A stretch of 64,000 nt of DNA, taken from NCBI RefSeq assembly GCF_003063665.1, contig NZ_NESF01000001.1:558001-622000 (forward strand), given 5' to 3'. The DNA comes from Limnohabitans sp. Hippo3 (GTDB lineage Bacteria; Pseudomonadota; Gammaproteobacteria; Burkholderiales; Burkholderiaceae_C). Position 1 is the first letter of the stretch. Each line of letters begins with the position of its first letter. A program made the translations under genes and the position numbers. The notes under the pieces are model-generated. The model had not been told where the DNA came from and ran no database searches. It worked only from the letters and a program-made list of their open reading frames with translations. Of the stretch, positions 39,230 through 47,768 are shown in pieces.

Positions 39230-40048
39230 ATGCTCATTCCACTGCCCACCCACAAGCTCTACGCCTACACAGGCGGCAAGCCCTTCAACCCCGCCCAACC
39301 CACCGCCGTGTTCATCCACGGCGTGCTCAACGACCACAGCGTCTGGATCTTGCAAACCCGCTACATGGCGCACCACGGCTGGAACGTGTTGGCCATCGAC
39401 CTGCCCGGGCACTGCAAAAGCGAAGGCCCGCCGCCGCAAAGCGTGGAAGAAGCGGCCGACACCATCATCGCGCTGCTGGATGCGCTGAAGATTGACAAGG
39501 CCGCGCTGATCGGCCACAGCTTTGGCTCGCTCATCGCCCTGGAAGCGGCTGCCCGTGATTCGGCGGCCCATCCCGGCCGCGTGAGCCACCTGGTCATGGT
39601 GGGCACGGCCTACCCCATGCGCGTCTCGCCCGCCTTGCTCGACCTGTCGGTCAATGCCCCGTTCAAGGCGATTGACATGGTCAACAGCTTCTCGCACTCC
39701 ACGCTGGCCCCGCCTCCATCAGCGCTGGGCCCCGGCACCTGGCTGTACGGCGGCAGCAAGGCGCTGATGCGCCGGGTGCTGGCCAGCAACACGCAGGTCA
39801 ATGTGTTCCATACCGGCTTCAAGGCCTGCGACAGCTACAGTGGCGCCGAAGCGGCCATGCCCCGTGTGAGCTGCCCGACCCTGTTTGTGCTCGGCAACGC
39901 CGACCAGATGACGCCGCCCAAGGCCGCGCAAAGCCTGATTGAGCTGTGCACGCAACCCAAGGTGGTGAAACTGACCGCAGGCCATTCGCTGATGACCGAA
40001 GCGCCTGAAGGGGTGCTGCAGGCGCTCAAGGCTTTTTTGAAGCCATGA
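39230..40048 (+). CDS. Alpha/beta hydrolase
   Basis: A 272-residue alpha/beta hydrolase with VFIHGVLNDHSVWILQ (oxyanion region), nucleophile S97 in GHSFGSLIALE, an acid in LGNADQMTPP and H in LTAGHSLMTE. ATG 39230 is chosen; GTG 39212, overlapping the previous stop, is an alternative, and neither has a strong ribosome-binding site. It overlaps the P450 start by 4 nt, so the two are translationally coupled and probably act in one pathway. Confidence 0.83.
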   Translation: MLIPLPTHKLYAYTGGKPFNPAQPTAVFIHGVLNDHSVWILQTRYMAHHGWNVLAIDLPGHCKSEGPPPQSVEEAADTIIALLDALKIDKAALIGHSFGSLIALEAAARDSAAHPGRVSHLVMVGTAYPMRVSPALLDLSVNAPFKAIDMVNSFSHSTLAPPPSALGPGTWLYGGSKALMRRVLASNTQVNVFHTGFKACDSYSGAEAAMPRVSCPTLFVLGNADQMTPPKAAQSLIELCTQPKVVKLTAGHSLMTEAPEGVLQALKAFLKP

Positions 40049-41373
40049 GCACACTGATTTCCCACATCACCCCACCCCTGTCAGCGAACAGGGCGCAAGA
40101 GATTGCCCAAACGCTGGACCTGCGCGCCCTGCCGCGCGATTTTCTGGACAACCCCTACCCGGTCTACGCCGCACTGCGCGAAGCCGAGCCCTTCAAGCGC
40201 ATGCCCGACGGCTCGTACTTCCTCACACGCCATGCCGATCTGGTCGCGGTGTACCGGGATGCCAAGGTCTTCAGCTCCGACAAGCAGGTCGAGTTCGGCC
40301 CCAAATACAACCACGCGCCATTCAACCAGCCGCCTTACACCACGCCCGGCGGTGTGGCCCCGCTGTTCGAGCACCACACGAACAGCCTGGTCTTCAACGA
40401 CCCGCCCCTGCACACCCGGGTGCGCCGCCTGATCATGGGCGCCCTCACCCGCCGCGCCATTGAAGCCATGGAGCCTGGCCTGGTGCAGCTGGTCGACAGC
40501 CTGCTGGGCAAGATCGAGGCGCAAGGCGGCGGCGACCTGATCGAAGACTTTGCTTCGGCCATTCCGGTCGAGATCATCGGCAACCTGCTGGACGTGCCGC
40601 ACGCCGACCGCGAGCCCCTGCGCGGCTGGTCGCTGGCGATTTTGGGGGCGCTGGAGCCCGCCCTCACGCCCGAACAGGAAGCGCTGGGCAACCGCAGCGT
40701 GACCGACTTCCTGGCTTATCTGCGCGAGTTGGTTGCCAAACGTCGTCAACAACCGGGCGACCCGGAGCACGATGTGCTGACCCGGCTGATCCAAGGTGAA
40801 GCAAATGGCGACGCCCTGAGCGAAGTCGAGCTGCTGCAAAACTGTGTGTTCCTGCTCAATGCCGGACACGAGACGACCACCAACCTGATCGGCAACGCCC
40901 TCATCACCTTGCAAGAGTGGCCCGAGCAGCGCGAACAACTCAAGGCAGACCTGAAACTGGCGGCCAGCGACGAAGAACGCGAACAGATTCTGGGCCGGGC
41001 GGTGGACGAGTTTTTGCGCTTTGAATCGTCCAACCAGCTGGGCAACCGCCGCGCCCTACAAGCCACGCAGATCAACGGCGTGGATCTGCCCGCAGGCGCT
41101 TTGGTCACCCTGTGCATTGGCGCGGCCAACCGCGACCCGGCGGTGTACGAGAACCCCGAACAACTGAACCTGCGCCGCACCGGCAACAAGCACCTGGCTT
41201 TTGGCTTTGGGGTGCACCAGTGCGCGGGCCTGAGCCTGGCGCGGCTCGAAGGCCGCATCGCCATCGGGCGCTTTTTGCAGCGTTTTCCCAATTACCGGCT
41301 GACCCAGACCCCAGTGCGTGCTGGCCGTGCCCGGTTCCGCGGCTTTTTGAGCGCCCCCTTTCAAACCCGCTGA
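40045..41373 (+). CDS. Cytochrome P450
   Basis: A 442-residue soluble bacterial P450. The heme cysteine is C393 in AFGFGVHQCAGLSLARLEGR; the I-helix oxygen motif is NAGHETTTN (272-280); the ExxR pair is E322/R325 (EFLRFES). There is no membrane anchor, as expected for class I enzymes fed by ferredoxin; no ferredoxin or reductase gene is adjacent. Coupled to the upstream hydrolase. The substrate cannot be predicted; related enzymes hydroxylate terpenoids, fatty acids or steroids. Confidence 0.93.
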   Translation: MSTLISHITPPLSANRAQEIAQTLDLRALPRDFLDNPYPVYAALREAEPFKRMPDGSYFLTRHADLVAVYRDAKVFSSDKQVEFGPKYNHAPFNQPPYTTPGGVAPLFEHHTNSLVFNDPPLHTRVRRLIMGALTRRAIEAMEPGLVQLVDSLLGKIEAQGGGDLIEDFASAIPVEIIGNLLDVPHADREPLRGWSLAILGALEPALTPEQEALGNRSVTDFLAYLRELVAKRRQQPGDPEHDVLTRLIQGEANGDALSEVELLQNCVFLLNAGHETTTNLIGNALITLQEWPEQREQLKADLKLAASDEEREQILGRAVDEFLRFESSNQLGNRRALQATQINGVDLPAGALVTLCIGAANRDPAVYENPEQLNLRRTGNKHLAFGFGVHQCAGLSLARLEGRIAIGRFLQRFPNYRLTQTPVRAGRARFRGFLSAPFQTR

Positions 41374-41394
41374 ACACAGCCCGGAGACACCGCC

Positions 41395-41706
41395 ATGACC
41401 GAAACCGTCCACCATGCCAGTTTTGCCGAGTTTTACCCGTTCTATTTGAGCGAGCACAGCCACCGCACCTGCCGTCGCATGCACTTTGTGGGCAGCAGCT
41501 TGTCGCTGGTGTGCCTGGCCATGCTGGCCATCACCGGCAAGCCGCAGTACTTTTTGTATGGTTTGCTGTGTGGCTACGGCTGCGCCTGGATCGGGCATTT
41601 TGTATTCGAGAAGAACAAGCCCGCCAGCTTCAAGCGCCCGCTTTACAGCTTCATGGGCGACTGGGTGATGTACCGCGACATGTGGCGCGGGCGTGTGAGT
41701 TTTTAA
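41395..41706 (+). CDS. DUF962/Mpo1-like membrane protein
   Basis: A 103-residue protein of the DUF962 family. Yeast Mpo1 in this family is a dioxygenase in fatty-acid alpha-oxidation. Conserved histidines are seen in SEHSHRTCRRMHFVG and GHFVFEKNKPASFKRP, with two hydrophobic segments. A CGGAG site precedes ATG 41395. It lies 21 nt after the P450 gene, suggesting lipid-related oxidation for the group; this is inference from context. Confidence 0.83.
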   Translation: MTETVHHASFAEFYPFYLSEHSHRTCRRMHFVGSSLSLVCLAMLAITGKPQYFLYGLLCGYGCAWIGHFVFEKNKPASFKRPLYSFMGDWVMYRDMWRGRVSF

Positions 41707-41722
41707 GGTCTCAGCCTTCGGC

Positions 41723-41832
41723 CAGGATGGATACCCGGTCAAGCCGGGTATGACAAAAACCTCGTCACCCCCGACCTGATCGGGGGTCTATGCCTTCGGT
41801 GTCGATGGGTACCCGGCCGAGCCTGGTATGAA
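41723..41832. repeat. REP-like triple hairpin, GGAT-CCCG family, copy 4
   Basis: ATACCCGG-TCAAG-CCGGGTAT (41731-41751), CCCCCGA-CCTGA-TCGGGGG (41768-41786) and a third, degenerate unit (GGTACCCGGCCGAGCCTGGTATG) ending near 41830. It is located between two convergent genes. Confidence 0.8.
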
Positions 41833-41850
41833 GGAAAGGTCAGGATGACC

Positions 41851-43101
41851 TCAGGCGGCCGGTACGCGCAAGAGCTGCGCCACACGGATCTGATCCAGTC
41901 CCGTATGCGTCCAGACTGGATCGACCCCAGGGCCTCGCAAAACCAGCAAACGGTCCGCCAGCGGGGCCACGCTGACCTGGGTGGGGTCGATCAGCAGGAC
42001 TTGCCGGGCTTGTCCCTGGTCGTTCTGCTCGGTCAGGCGCCCCACCCAATCGAGGCTTTGCAAAACGTCCAGCACCTGACGCAGTTCGCTGATCTCCACA
42101 CGCAAACGCACCGCCAGGTCATCGGTGCTCCAACCCCGCTGGACAGACCCCTTGGCAGCGTTCAACTCGGCCACAATCTCCAACGCCAGGCGAAAGCCCC
42201 AACCCGCCCCCTCGGGCTTGCGCCACTCTTGCCGGCCCAAGTGGGGCAGGCTGGAAGCCAGCACAGCCCCCAGCAAAACCAGCAGCCAGGTCACATAAAT
42301 CCAGACCAGCAAAATCGGCAACGCAGCAAAAGCGCCATAAATCAGGGAATACGTGGGCACCTGAAGCAGGTACAGCGCCATCAGCTTTTTGGCCAACTCC
42401 AGGGCACCCGCGACCAGAAATCCGGCGGTGATGGCATGCCGCCAGCGCACCCGGGTGTAGGGCACATAAAAATACAAACCACTCACGCAGGCCGTGAGCA
42501 GCACAAACTCAAAACTGTCGAGCAACCAGCGGACCGAGCCTGGCAGCACATCCACCACGTCACGCGAAGCCGTCACCACATAAGACGTGATCGCCAGACT
42601 GGCCCCCAAAAACAAAGGCCCCAGCGTGATGGCAGACCAATACAGCAGCACCCGCTGCGGCAAAGGGCGTTGACGCCGCAAGCCCCAGATTTGCCCCAAA
42701 GTGCGCTCGATCGTCACCATCAAAAATACCGCAGACAACAGCACCGCGACCAAACCCGCCGAGCCCAAACGGCTGGCCTTGCGGGAAAACTGGGTCAGGT
42801 AACTGAGTACCTGGCGGGCGATGCTCTCGGGCACCAGGCTCTCGATCAGCCAACGCTGGATCGTGTCCTGGAACTTGCCAAACACCGGAAACGCGGCAAA
42901 CACCGCCAAACCCACGGCAAACAGCGGCACCAAAGCCAGCACGGTGGTGAAGGTGAGCGAGCTGGCGCTCACGCCCAAACGGGCCTCGCGAAAGCGTTCG
43001 GCCAGCACACCCGCCATCTGGCGCCATGGAAAAACCGACAATTCCTGCCACCAAAGGGTGGCTTGGGCGCTCAAAGAAGACTTGGACAAGGGAGAAGGCA
43101 T
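41851..43101 (-). CDS. YihY/virulence factor BrkB family inner-membrane protein
   Basis: A 416-residue protein with six predicted transmembrane helices and family motifs SSLTFTTVLALVPLFAVGLA, AVFLMVTIERTLGQIWG and IYGAFAALPILLVWIYVTWL. The C-terminal cytosolic tail (about 300-416) looks like a winged-helix domain (WSTDDLAVRLRVEISELRQV), as in longer YihY members. It was formerly called RNase BN in error. Starts are separated by only 21 nt from the divergent DUF2069 gene and I see no ribosome-binding site. Confidence 0.85.
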   Translation of the reverse strand: MPSPLSKSSLSAQATLWWQELSVFPWRQMAGVLAERFREARLGVSASSLTFTTVLALVPLFAVGLAVFAAFPVFGKFQDTIQRWLIESLVPESIARQVLSYLTQFSRKASRLGSAGLVAVLLSAVFLMVTIERTLGQIWGLRRQRPLPQRVLLYWSAITLGPLFLGASLAITSYVVTASRDVVDVLPGSVRWLLDSFEFVLLTACVSGLYFYVPYTRVRWRHAITAGFLVAGALELAKKLMALYLLQVPTYSLIYGAFAALPILLVWIYVTWLLVLLGAVLASSLPHLGRQEWRKPEGAGWGFRLALEIVAELNAAKGSVQRGWSTDDLAVRLRVEISELRQVLDVLQSLDWVGRLTEQNDQGQARQVLLIDPTQVSVAPLADRLLVLRGPGVDPVWTHTGLDQIRVAQLLRVPAA

Positions 43102-43122
43102 GCCCGGTATGATGCCACCGCA

Positions 43123-43530
43123 ATGAACACCAACACCGAAAATAACCCCGCTGGCGTCGATTTCACCCGCTGGATGGCCGTGGGCAGCTTGCTGGGCCTC
43201 ATCCTCTTGGGTCTGGCCTGGGAGCTTTGGCTCGCGCCCTTGCGTCCGGGTGGCTCCTGGTGGGCCATCAAAGTGCTGCCGCTGTGCATTCCGCTGGCCG
43301 GCCTGCTCAAAAACCGCATGTACACCTACCGCTGGGTCAGCATGCTGGTGTGGCTGTACTTCATCGAGGGCGTGGTGCGGGCCTGGGGCGATGCCTGGCC
43401 CTCCAATGCCCTGGCAGGACTGCAAACTTTGCTGTGCACCACCTTGTTCATAGCCTGCGCCTTGCACGTGCGCATCCGCTTCAAAGCTGCCAAAGCCACG
43501 GGTAATTTTGTGCCCGTGCCCCGCGACTGA
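43123..43530 (+). CDS. DUF2069 membrane protein
   Basis: A 135-residue protein with three to four hydrophobic segments (WMAVGSLLGLILLGLAWELW; KVLPLCIPLAGLLKN; SMLVWLYFIEGVVRAW; LLCTTLFIACALHV). It matches the small DUF2069 family of unknown function. ATG 43123 lacks a Shine-Dalgarno; TATGAT at 43108 would give a leaderless or nearly leaderless message. It is followed by the FAD-linked dehydrogenase 44 nt on. Confidence 0.8.
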   Translation: MNTNTENNPAGVDFTRWMAVGSLLGLILLGLAWELWLAPLRPGGSWWAIKVLPLCIPLAGLLKNRMYTYRWVSMLVWLYFIEGVVRAWGDAWPSNALAGLQTLLCTTLFIACALHVRIRFKAAKATGNFVPVPRD

Positions 43531-43574
43531 AGCCGGCCCCCTCGCTCATTGACACCGTCAGCCACCAGTTGCCC

Positions 43575-45017
43575 ATGACCACTTTGCCCCACGCTCACCC
43601 CGAACTGATCGCCCAACTGCGTCAGATTTGCGGTAACGCCCACGTCTTGACCCACGACGACCCGGCCACCGACCTGAGCCCCTGGGAGCAGGACTGGCGA
43701 AAACGCGTCAAAGGCCGTGCCTTGGCCGTGGTGCGCCCAGGCAACACCGCCGAAGTGGCGGCGGTGGTCAAGGCCTGTGCAGCAGCCAACACGCCCATCG
43801 TGCCGCAAGGCGGCAACACCGGGCTGGTGGTGGGCGGCGTGCCCAACGGCTCGGGCACCCAGATCGTGCTGAGCATGACCCGCATGAACGCCGTGCGCGC
43901 CATCGACCCGGCCAACCTCACCATCACCGTGGAAGCCGGTTGCGTGCTGCAAAACCTGCAGGCCGCGGCCGAGGCTGCAGGTTTTCTGTTCCCCTTGAGC
44001 CTGGGCGCCGAGGGCAGCTGCACCATTGGCGGCAACCTGGGCACCAACGCAGGCGGCACGCAAGTCGTGCGCTACGGCAACACCCGCGAGCTTTGCCTGG
44101 GTCTGGAAGTCGTCACCGCGCAAGGTGAAGTCTGGAACGGCCTGAGCGGCCTGCGCAAGGACAACACGGGTTATGACCTGCGCAACCTGATGATCGGCAG
44201 CGAAGGCACGCTGGGCATCATCACAGCCGCCACGATGAAGCTCTATCCACAGCCCGCCGCACAGCTGACCGCCTGGGCCGCCGTGCCCAGCATGGAAGCG
44301 GCCGTGCAACTGCTGGTCCTGGCGCACCAGCGTCTGGGGCCCGGCCTCACGGGCTTCGAGGTCATGAACCAGTTTGCGCTGGGCCTGGTCGACAAACACT
44401 ACCCCCAATTGCGCGTGCCGCTGTGGCAGGACACCCCTTGGTGTGTGCTACTCGAAAACTCCGACAGTGAAAACGAAGCGCACGCGCGCAGCCAGTTTGA
44501 GGGCCTGCTCGAAGCCGCCCTGGAACAAGGCTGCGTGACAGACGCCGTGGTTGCAGAAAACCTCACGCAAGCGAAGGGGCTGTGGTACATCCGTGAAAGC
44601 ATCACCCTGGCCCAGGCCACCGAAGGCCTGAACATCAAGCACGACATCAGCATCCCGGTTTCCCGCATCCCGGACTTTGTGGCCGAGACCGACGCCCTGC
44701 TGGCGCGTGAAGTGCCTGGCGTGCGGATGGTCGACTTTGGCCACCTGGGCGACGGCAACCTGCACTACAACGTACAAGCGCCCGAAGGAGCCGATGGCCC
44801 CGCCTTTTTGCGGCAATACGAAGACCGGGTGAACACGCTGGTGTTCGACCAGGTCAAGCGCTTTGGCGGCTCGATCAGCGCCGAACATGGTGTGGGCGAG
44901 CAAAAAGTGAACAAGCTGCCGCTCTACAAAGACCCGACAGCGCTGGCCATGATGCGGGCCGTCAAGCAGGCTCTGGACCCGCAAAACCTGCTCAACCCCG
45001 GCCGCGTGCTGGGCTGA
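43575..45017 (+). CDS. FAD-binding oxidoreductase (GlcD/D-2-hydroxyglutarate dehydrogenase-like)
   Basis: A 480-residue FAD_binding_4 / FAD-oxidase_C enzyme. The PP-loop GGNTGLVVGGVPNGSG and GAEGSCTIGGNLGTNAGGTQ bind FAD; VDFGHLGDGNLHYNV and SISAEHGVGEQK carry the conserved histidines of the 2-hydroxyacid dehydrogenase group. ATG 43575 is preferred over an in-frame TTG 6 nt upstream. It oxidises a D-2-hydroxy acid to a 2-oxo acid, delivering electrons to ETF or quinone; D-lactate, glycolate or 2-hydroxyglutarate are possible. Confidence 0.85.
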   Translation: MTTLPHAHPELIAQLRQICGNAHVLTHDDPATDLSPWEQDWRKRVKGRALAVVRPGNTAEVAAVVKACAAANTPIVPQGGNTGLVVGGVPNGSGTQIVLSMTRMNAVRAIDPANLTITVEAGCVLQNLQAAAEAAGFLFPLSLGAEGSCTIGGNLGTNAGGTQVVRYGNTRELCLGLEVVTAQGEVWNGLSGLRKDNTGYDLRNLMIGSEGTLGIITAATMKLYPQPAAQLTAWAAVPSMEAAVQLLVLAHQRLGPGLTGFEVMNQFALGLVDKHYPQLRVPLWQDTPWCVLLENSDSENEAHARSQFEGLLEAALEQGCVTDAVVAENLTQAKGLWYIRESITLAQATEGLNIKHDISIPVSRIPDFVAETDALLAREVPGVRMVDFGHLGDGNLHYNVQAPEGADGPAFLRQYEDRVNTLVFDQVKRFGGSISAEHGVGEQKVNKLPLYKDPTALAMMRAVKQALDPQNLLNPGRVLG

Positions 45018-45146
45018 AAACACGCATCAGGACTGGACCTTTTACCCATGCGGCATTGACAGCCAGTTTCTGCGAGAAATCATCGAAAAACTCAAGTTTT
45101 TCTTCGCCGTGCCGATCATGTCTACTCCCATGGAAAGGCCGCCATC
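45018..45146. other. Low-GC spacer
   Basis: About 130 bp with no convincing gene. It marks the left edge of a lower-GC patch that includes the next two ORFs. Confidence 0.5.
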
Positions 45147-45365
45147 ATGATCATCGAGCAGGTCCCGCTGGACAGCATCCGATTACATCCCCACATATCA
45201 ACTCTGTCTTCGCTCGAGATCGGCGAGAGCATTTTCTGCTCAGAATTCAAACAAGCCCAAAGCCTTCGGGCTCTGTCTTACTACATGATCCGATCCAGAA
45301 ACATGGACCGTAAATTCACCTTCCGAAAAATGGACCGTGGCTGGCGCATCATCCGCGTACGATGA
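45147..45365 (+). CDS. Small hypothetical protein
   Basis: A 72-residue basic ORF with a reasonable ribosome-binding site (GGAAAGG, 7 nt spacing). The C-terminal region FRKMDRGWRIIRV resembles small phage or mobile-element proteins in my recollection, but I cannot name a family. GC is lower than in the neighbouring genes. It ends 1 nt from the convergent flagellin gene. Could be a real foreign gene or chance. Confidence 0.4.
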   Translation: MIIEQVPLDSIRLHPHISTLSSLEIGESIFCSEFKQAQSLRALSYYMIRSRNMDRKFTFRKMDRGWRIIRVR

Positions 45366-45366
45366 A

Positions 45367-46188
45367 TCAGGACGCAACAGACTGTAGCAAATAGGCCACC
45401 AGATCTTTGTTCATGGTATTGGATTGCGCGAGCATGGCTGTGGCTGCATCCTGCTGAATCTGGGCCGAAGCCAAATTAGCCGTTTCTTGCGCCAGATCAG
45501 CATTCATGATGTGACCATAAGCTGACGAATAGTTAGTGATGTTGTTGGTAGCCACATTACTCTGGATGACCATCACGTTTTCCATCGCCCCGATGTAAGA
45601 CTGGTACGCTGTGACCGTATCGATGGCATCATCAAGCAACCCCACCGTGGTGGTGGCAGCTGATTCGCTAGCTACGCTCAAACCGGTCAACAGCAGCGAA
45701 GACACGGTTATTTTTTCCAGATTCAAAGTTGTAGTGTCACCCGAGTTGATGCCACTTTGTATGGTCTTCGTGGATGCACTACCCATGAGAGACTCGCCAT
45801 CCCATACCGCATTGTTAGATACGCTGTCTAGAGCATCCAAGTATTCATCAATTTGCGTCTGGTACATCGCCCTGTTAGCTGTAGACAGGGTGCCCTCAGA
45901 TGCCACGGCCGCGACCCGCATAGATGTCAGGGCATCCACCATTTGCGACAACGAGTCATCCACCACTTGAACAATGCCCGCGCCCTGACTGAGGTTATCC
46001 ACCACCTTTGAGAACGATCCCACCTGAATCTTAAGCTTATTGGCAACCCCCAATCCAGCCGGATCATCCGACGCACTGTTGATCCTAAAACCGGTGCTGA
46101 TTCGCTCAGCAGCTTTTGCCGCAGCGGTATTGGCTGTGTACAGGGACCTGACAGCTGTCAGGGCATTTTGGCTTGTACTGATTTGCAT
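45367..46188 (-). CDS. Flagellin (short, isolated)
   Basis: A 273-residue flagellin. The N-terminal D0/D1 region has SLYTANTAAAKAAERISTGF and RINSASDDPAGLGVANKLK; the C-terminal D1/D0 region has ADLAQETANLASAQIQQDAA then AMLAQSNTMNKDLVAYLLQ. The variable central domain is almost absent, so this is near the minimum for filament assembly. The ribosome-binding site is strong (GGAGGAG). Base composition is visibly less GC-rich than the flanks, and no other flagellar gene is nearby. I found no sigma-28 promoter upstream. It may be an accessory flagellin gained by transfer. Confidence 0.9.
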   Translation of the reverse strand: MQISTSQNALTAVRSLYTANTAAAKAAERISTGFRINSASDDPAGLGVANKLKIQVGSFSKVVDNLSQGAGIVQVVDDSLSQMVDALTSMRVAAVASEGTLSTANRAMYQTQIDEYLDALDSVSNNAVWDGESLMGSASTKTIQSGINSGDTTTLNLEKITVSSLLLTGLSVASESAATTTVGLLDDAIDTVTAYQSYIGAMENVMVIQSNVATNNITNYSSAYGHIMNADLAQETANLASAQIQQDAATAMLAQSNTMNKDLVAYLLQSVAS

Positions 46189-46211
46189 GAAGGCTCCTCC
46201 ATCCCAACTAG

Positions 46212-46233
46212 AAGCGGCAATTTCTTGCCGCTT
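46212..46233 (-). promoter_or_regulatory. Hairpin in the flagellin leader
   Basis: AAGCGGCAA-GAAA-TTGCCGCTT, a perfect 9-bp stem in the 5' region of the flagellin transcript about 24 nt before its start codon. It has no downstream U-run in either direction, so a translational or stability role is more likely than termination. Confidence 0.5.
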
Positions 46234-46419
46234 TGAAGCCTACGATAAGTGAACGAAACAGCTTTTGGAAAAACTTTAGGCTTTTTTACTGTCTTTTCAC
46301 TATTTGCGCTCTTTACACTTGCCAAGCCTCAAGTTTTCGGAGTGACCTCTTGGATACAAAATCCGACGTCAGACAGCCTTTTGACTTGCAGGAAGGCGCT
46401 TCGCGTAAACTTCGGTCTC

Positions 46420-47259
46420 ATGAGCACCTTTGCCCGCCCCGTACGCAGCCAGTACGAAGACTTCATGCGCCACGTCTACACGACCGGCGTGCAAAAAGGT
46501 GACCGCACCGGCACCGGCACCCGCAGCGTCTTTGGCCACCAGATGCGCTTTGACCTGAACGAAGGTTTTCCACTGGTCACCACCAAGAAGGTCTTTTTGC
46601 GGGCCATCATCGTGGAGCTGCTGTGGTTCTTGCGCGGCGACAGCAATGTGAAATGGCTGCAAGAACGCGGCTGCACCATCTGGGACGAATGGGCGCGCGA
46701 AGATGGCTCGCTCGGCCCCGTTTATGGCGTGCAGTGGCGCAGCTGGCCCACCCCTGGCGGTGGCCACATCGACCAGATCCAGCAGGTCATGGACACGCTC
46801 AAAAACAACCCCGACTCACGCCGAATCATCGTGAGCGCCTGGAACGTGGCCGAACTGGACCAGATGGCCCTGATGCCCTGCCACGCCTTCTTTCAGTTTT
46901 ATGTGGCGCCGCCCCAAAAGGCGGGCGACAAGCCCAAACTCAGCTGCCAGCTGTACCAGCGCAGCGCCGACATCTTTTTGGGTGTGCCCTTCAACATCGC
47001 CAGTTACGCCCTGCTCACCCACATGATCGCGCAGCAGTGCGACATGGATGTGGGCGACTTCATCTGGACCGGTGGGGATTGCCACATCTACGCCAATCAC
47101 CATGAGCAAGTCGAGCTGCAGCTGAGCCGCCAGCCATTTGCCTACCCCACCTTGAACATCAAGCGTAAACCCGCTTCGATCTTCGATTACGAGTTCGAGG
47201 ACTTCGAGGTCGTGGGCTACGAGTGCCACCCCGCCATCAAGGCGCCCGTGGCGGTCTGA
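46420..47259 (+). CDS. thyA: Thymidylate synthase
   Basis: A 279-residue enzyme making dTMP from dUMP with methylene-tetrahydrofolate. The catalytic cysteine is C154 in [32 protein letters not shown] and [20 protein letters not shown] are diagnostic. ATG 46420 fits the family N-terminus, but there is no Shine-Dalgarno; TTGACT (46381) and TAAACT (46406) upstream could give a leaderless transcript. It precedes folA by 11 nt, the usual pairing in dTMP synthesis and dihydrofolate recycling. Confidence 0.97.
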   Translation: MSTFARPVRSQYEDFMRHVYTTGVQKGDRTGTGTRSVFGHQMRFDLNEGFPLVTTKKVFLRAIIVELLWFLRGDSNVKWLQERGCTIWDEWAREDGSLGPVYGVQWRSWPTPGGGHIDQIQQVMDTLKNNPDSRRIIVSAWNVAELDQMALMPCHAFFQFYVAPPQKAGDKPKLSCQLYQRSADIFLGVPFNIASYALLTHMIAQQCDMDVGDFIWTGGDCHIYANHHEQVELQLSRQPFAYPTLNIKRKPASIFDYEFEDFEVVGYECHPAIKAPVAV

Positions 47260-47270
47260 GTCCCGGCCTG

Positions 47271-47759
47271 ATGAAACTGCACCTGATTTATGCATGCGCC
47301 CGCAACGGCGTGATCGGCAAGGACAACCAGATGCCCTGGCACCTGCCCGAAGACCTGGCGCACTTCAAGCGCGTCACGCTGGGCCAGCCGGTCATCATGG
47401 GCCGCAAGACCTGGGATTCACTGCCCGCCCGCTTTCGCCCCCTGCCCGGGCGTCTCAACATCGTCATCACCCGACAGCCTGAATGGCAGGCCGAAGGAGC
47501 CTTGCGTGCGGCCTCCATCGAAGACGCCATGCGCCTGTGCGGCGAGGCACCGGATGCCTGGATCATGGGCGGTGCCGAGATCTACCGCCAGGCTGAACCG
47601 CTGGCCAGCACAGCGATGGTGACTGAGATCCACGCCGACTTTGATGGTGATGCCTTTGCGCCCAAATTGGGCGCAAGCTGGCGTGAAATACAACGCGAAC
47701 CACATCTGGCCGCCAATGGCTTGAATTTCAGTTTTGTAAGCTACCAACACGCAATTTGA
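47271..47759 (+). CDS. folA: Dihydrofolate reductase
   Basis: A 162-residue DHFR regenerating tetrahydrofolate after ThyA. It has GVIGKDNQMPWHLPEDLAHF (substrate loop with W and D), VIMGRKTWDSLP and the AWIMGGAEIYRQA NADPH motif. ATG 47271 lies 11 nt after thyA, so they form an operon. Length is typical. Confidence 0.96.
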   Translation: MKLHLIYACARNGVIGKDNQMPWHLPEDLAHFKRVTLGQPVIMGRKTWDSLPARFRPLPGRLNIVITRQPEWQAEGALRAASIEDAMRLCGEAPDAWIMGGAEIYRQAEPLASTAMVTEIHADFDGDAFAPKLGASWREIQREPHLAANGLNFSFVSYQHAI

Positions 47760-47768
47760 GGACACACC

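Noticed and set aside
41845-43122. Long plus-strand frame leading into the DUF2069 gene
   Set aside because: It is antisense to yihY; only the part from ATG 43123 resembles a real protein.
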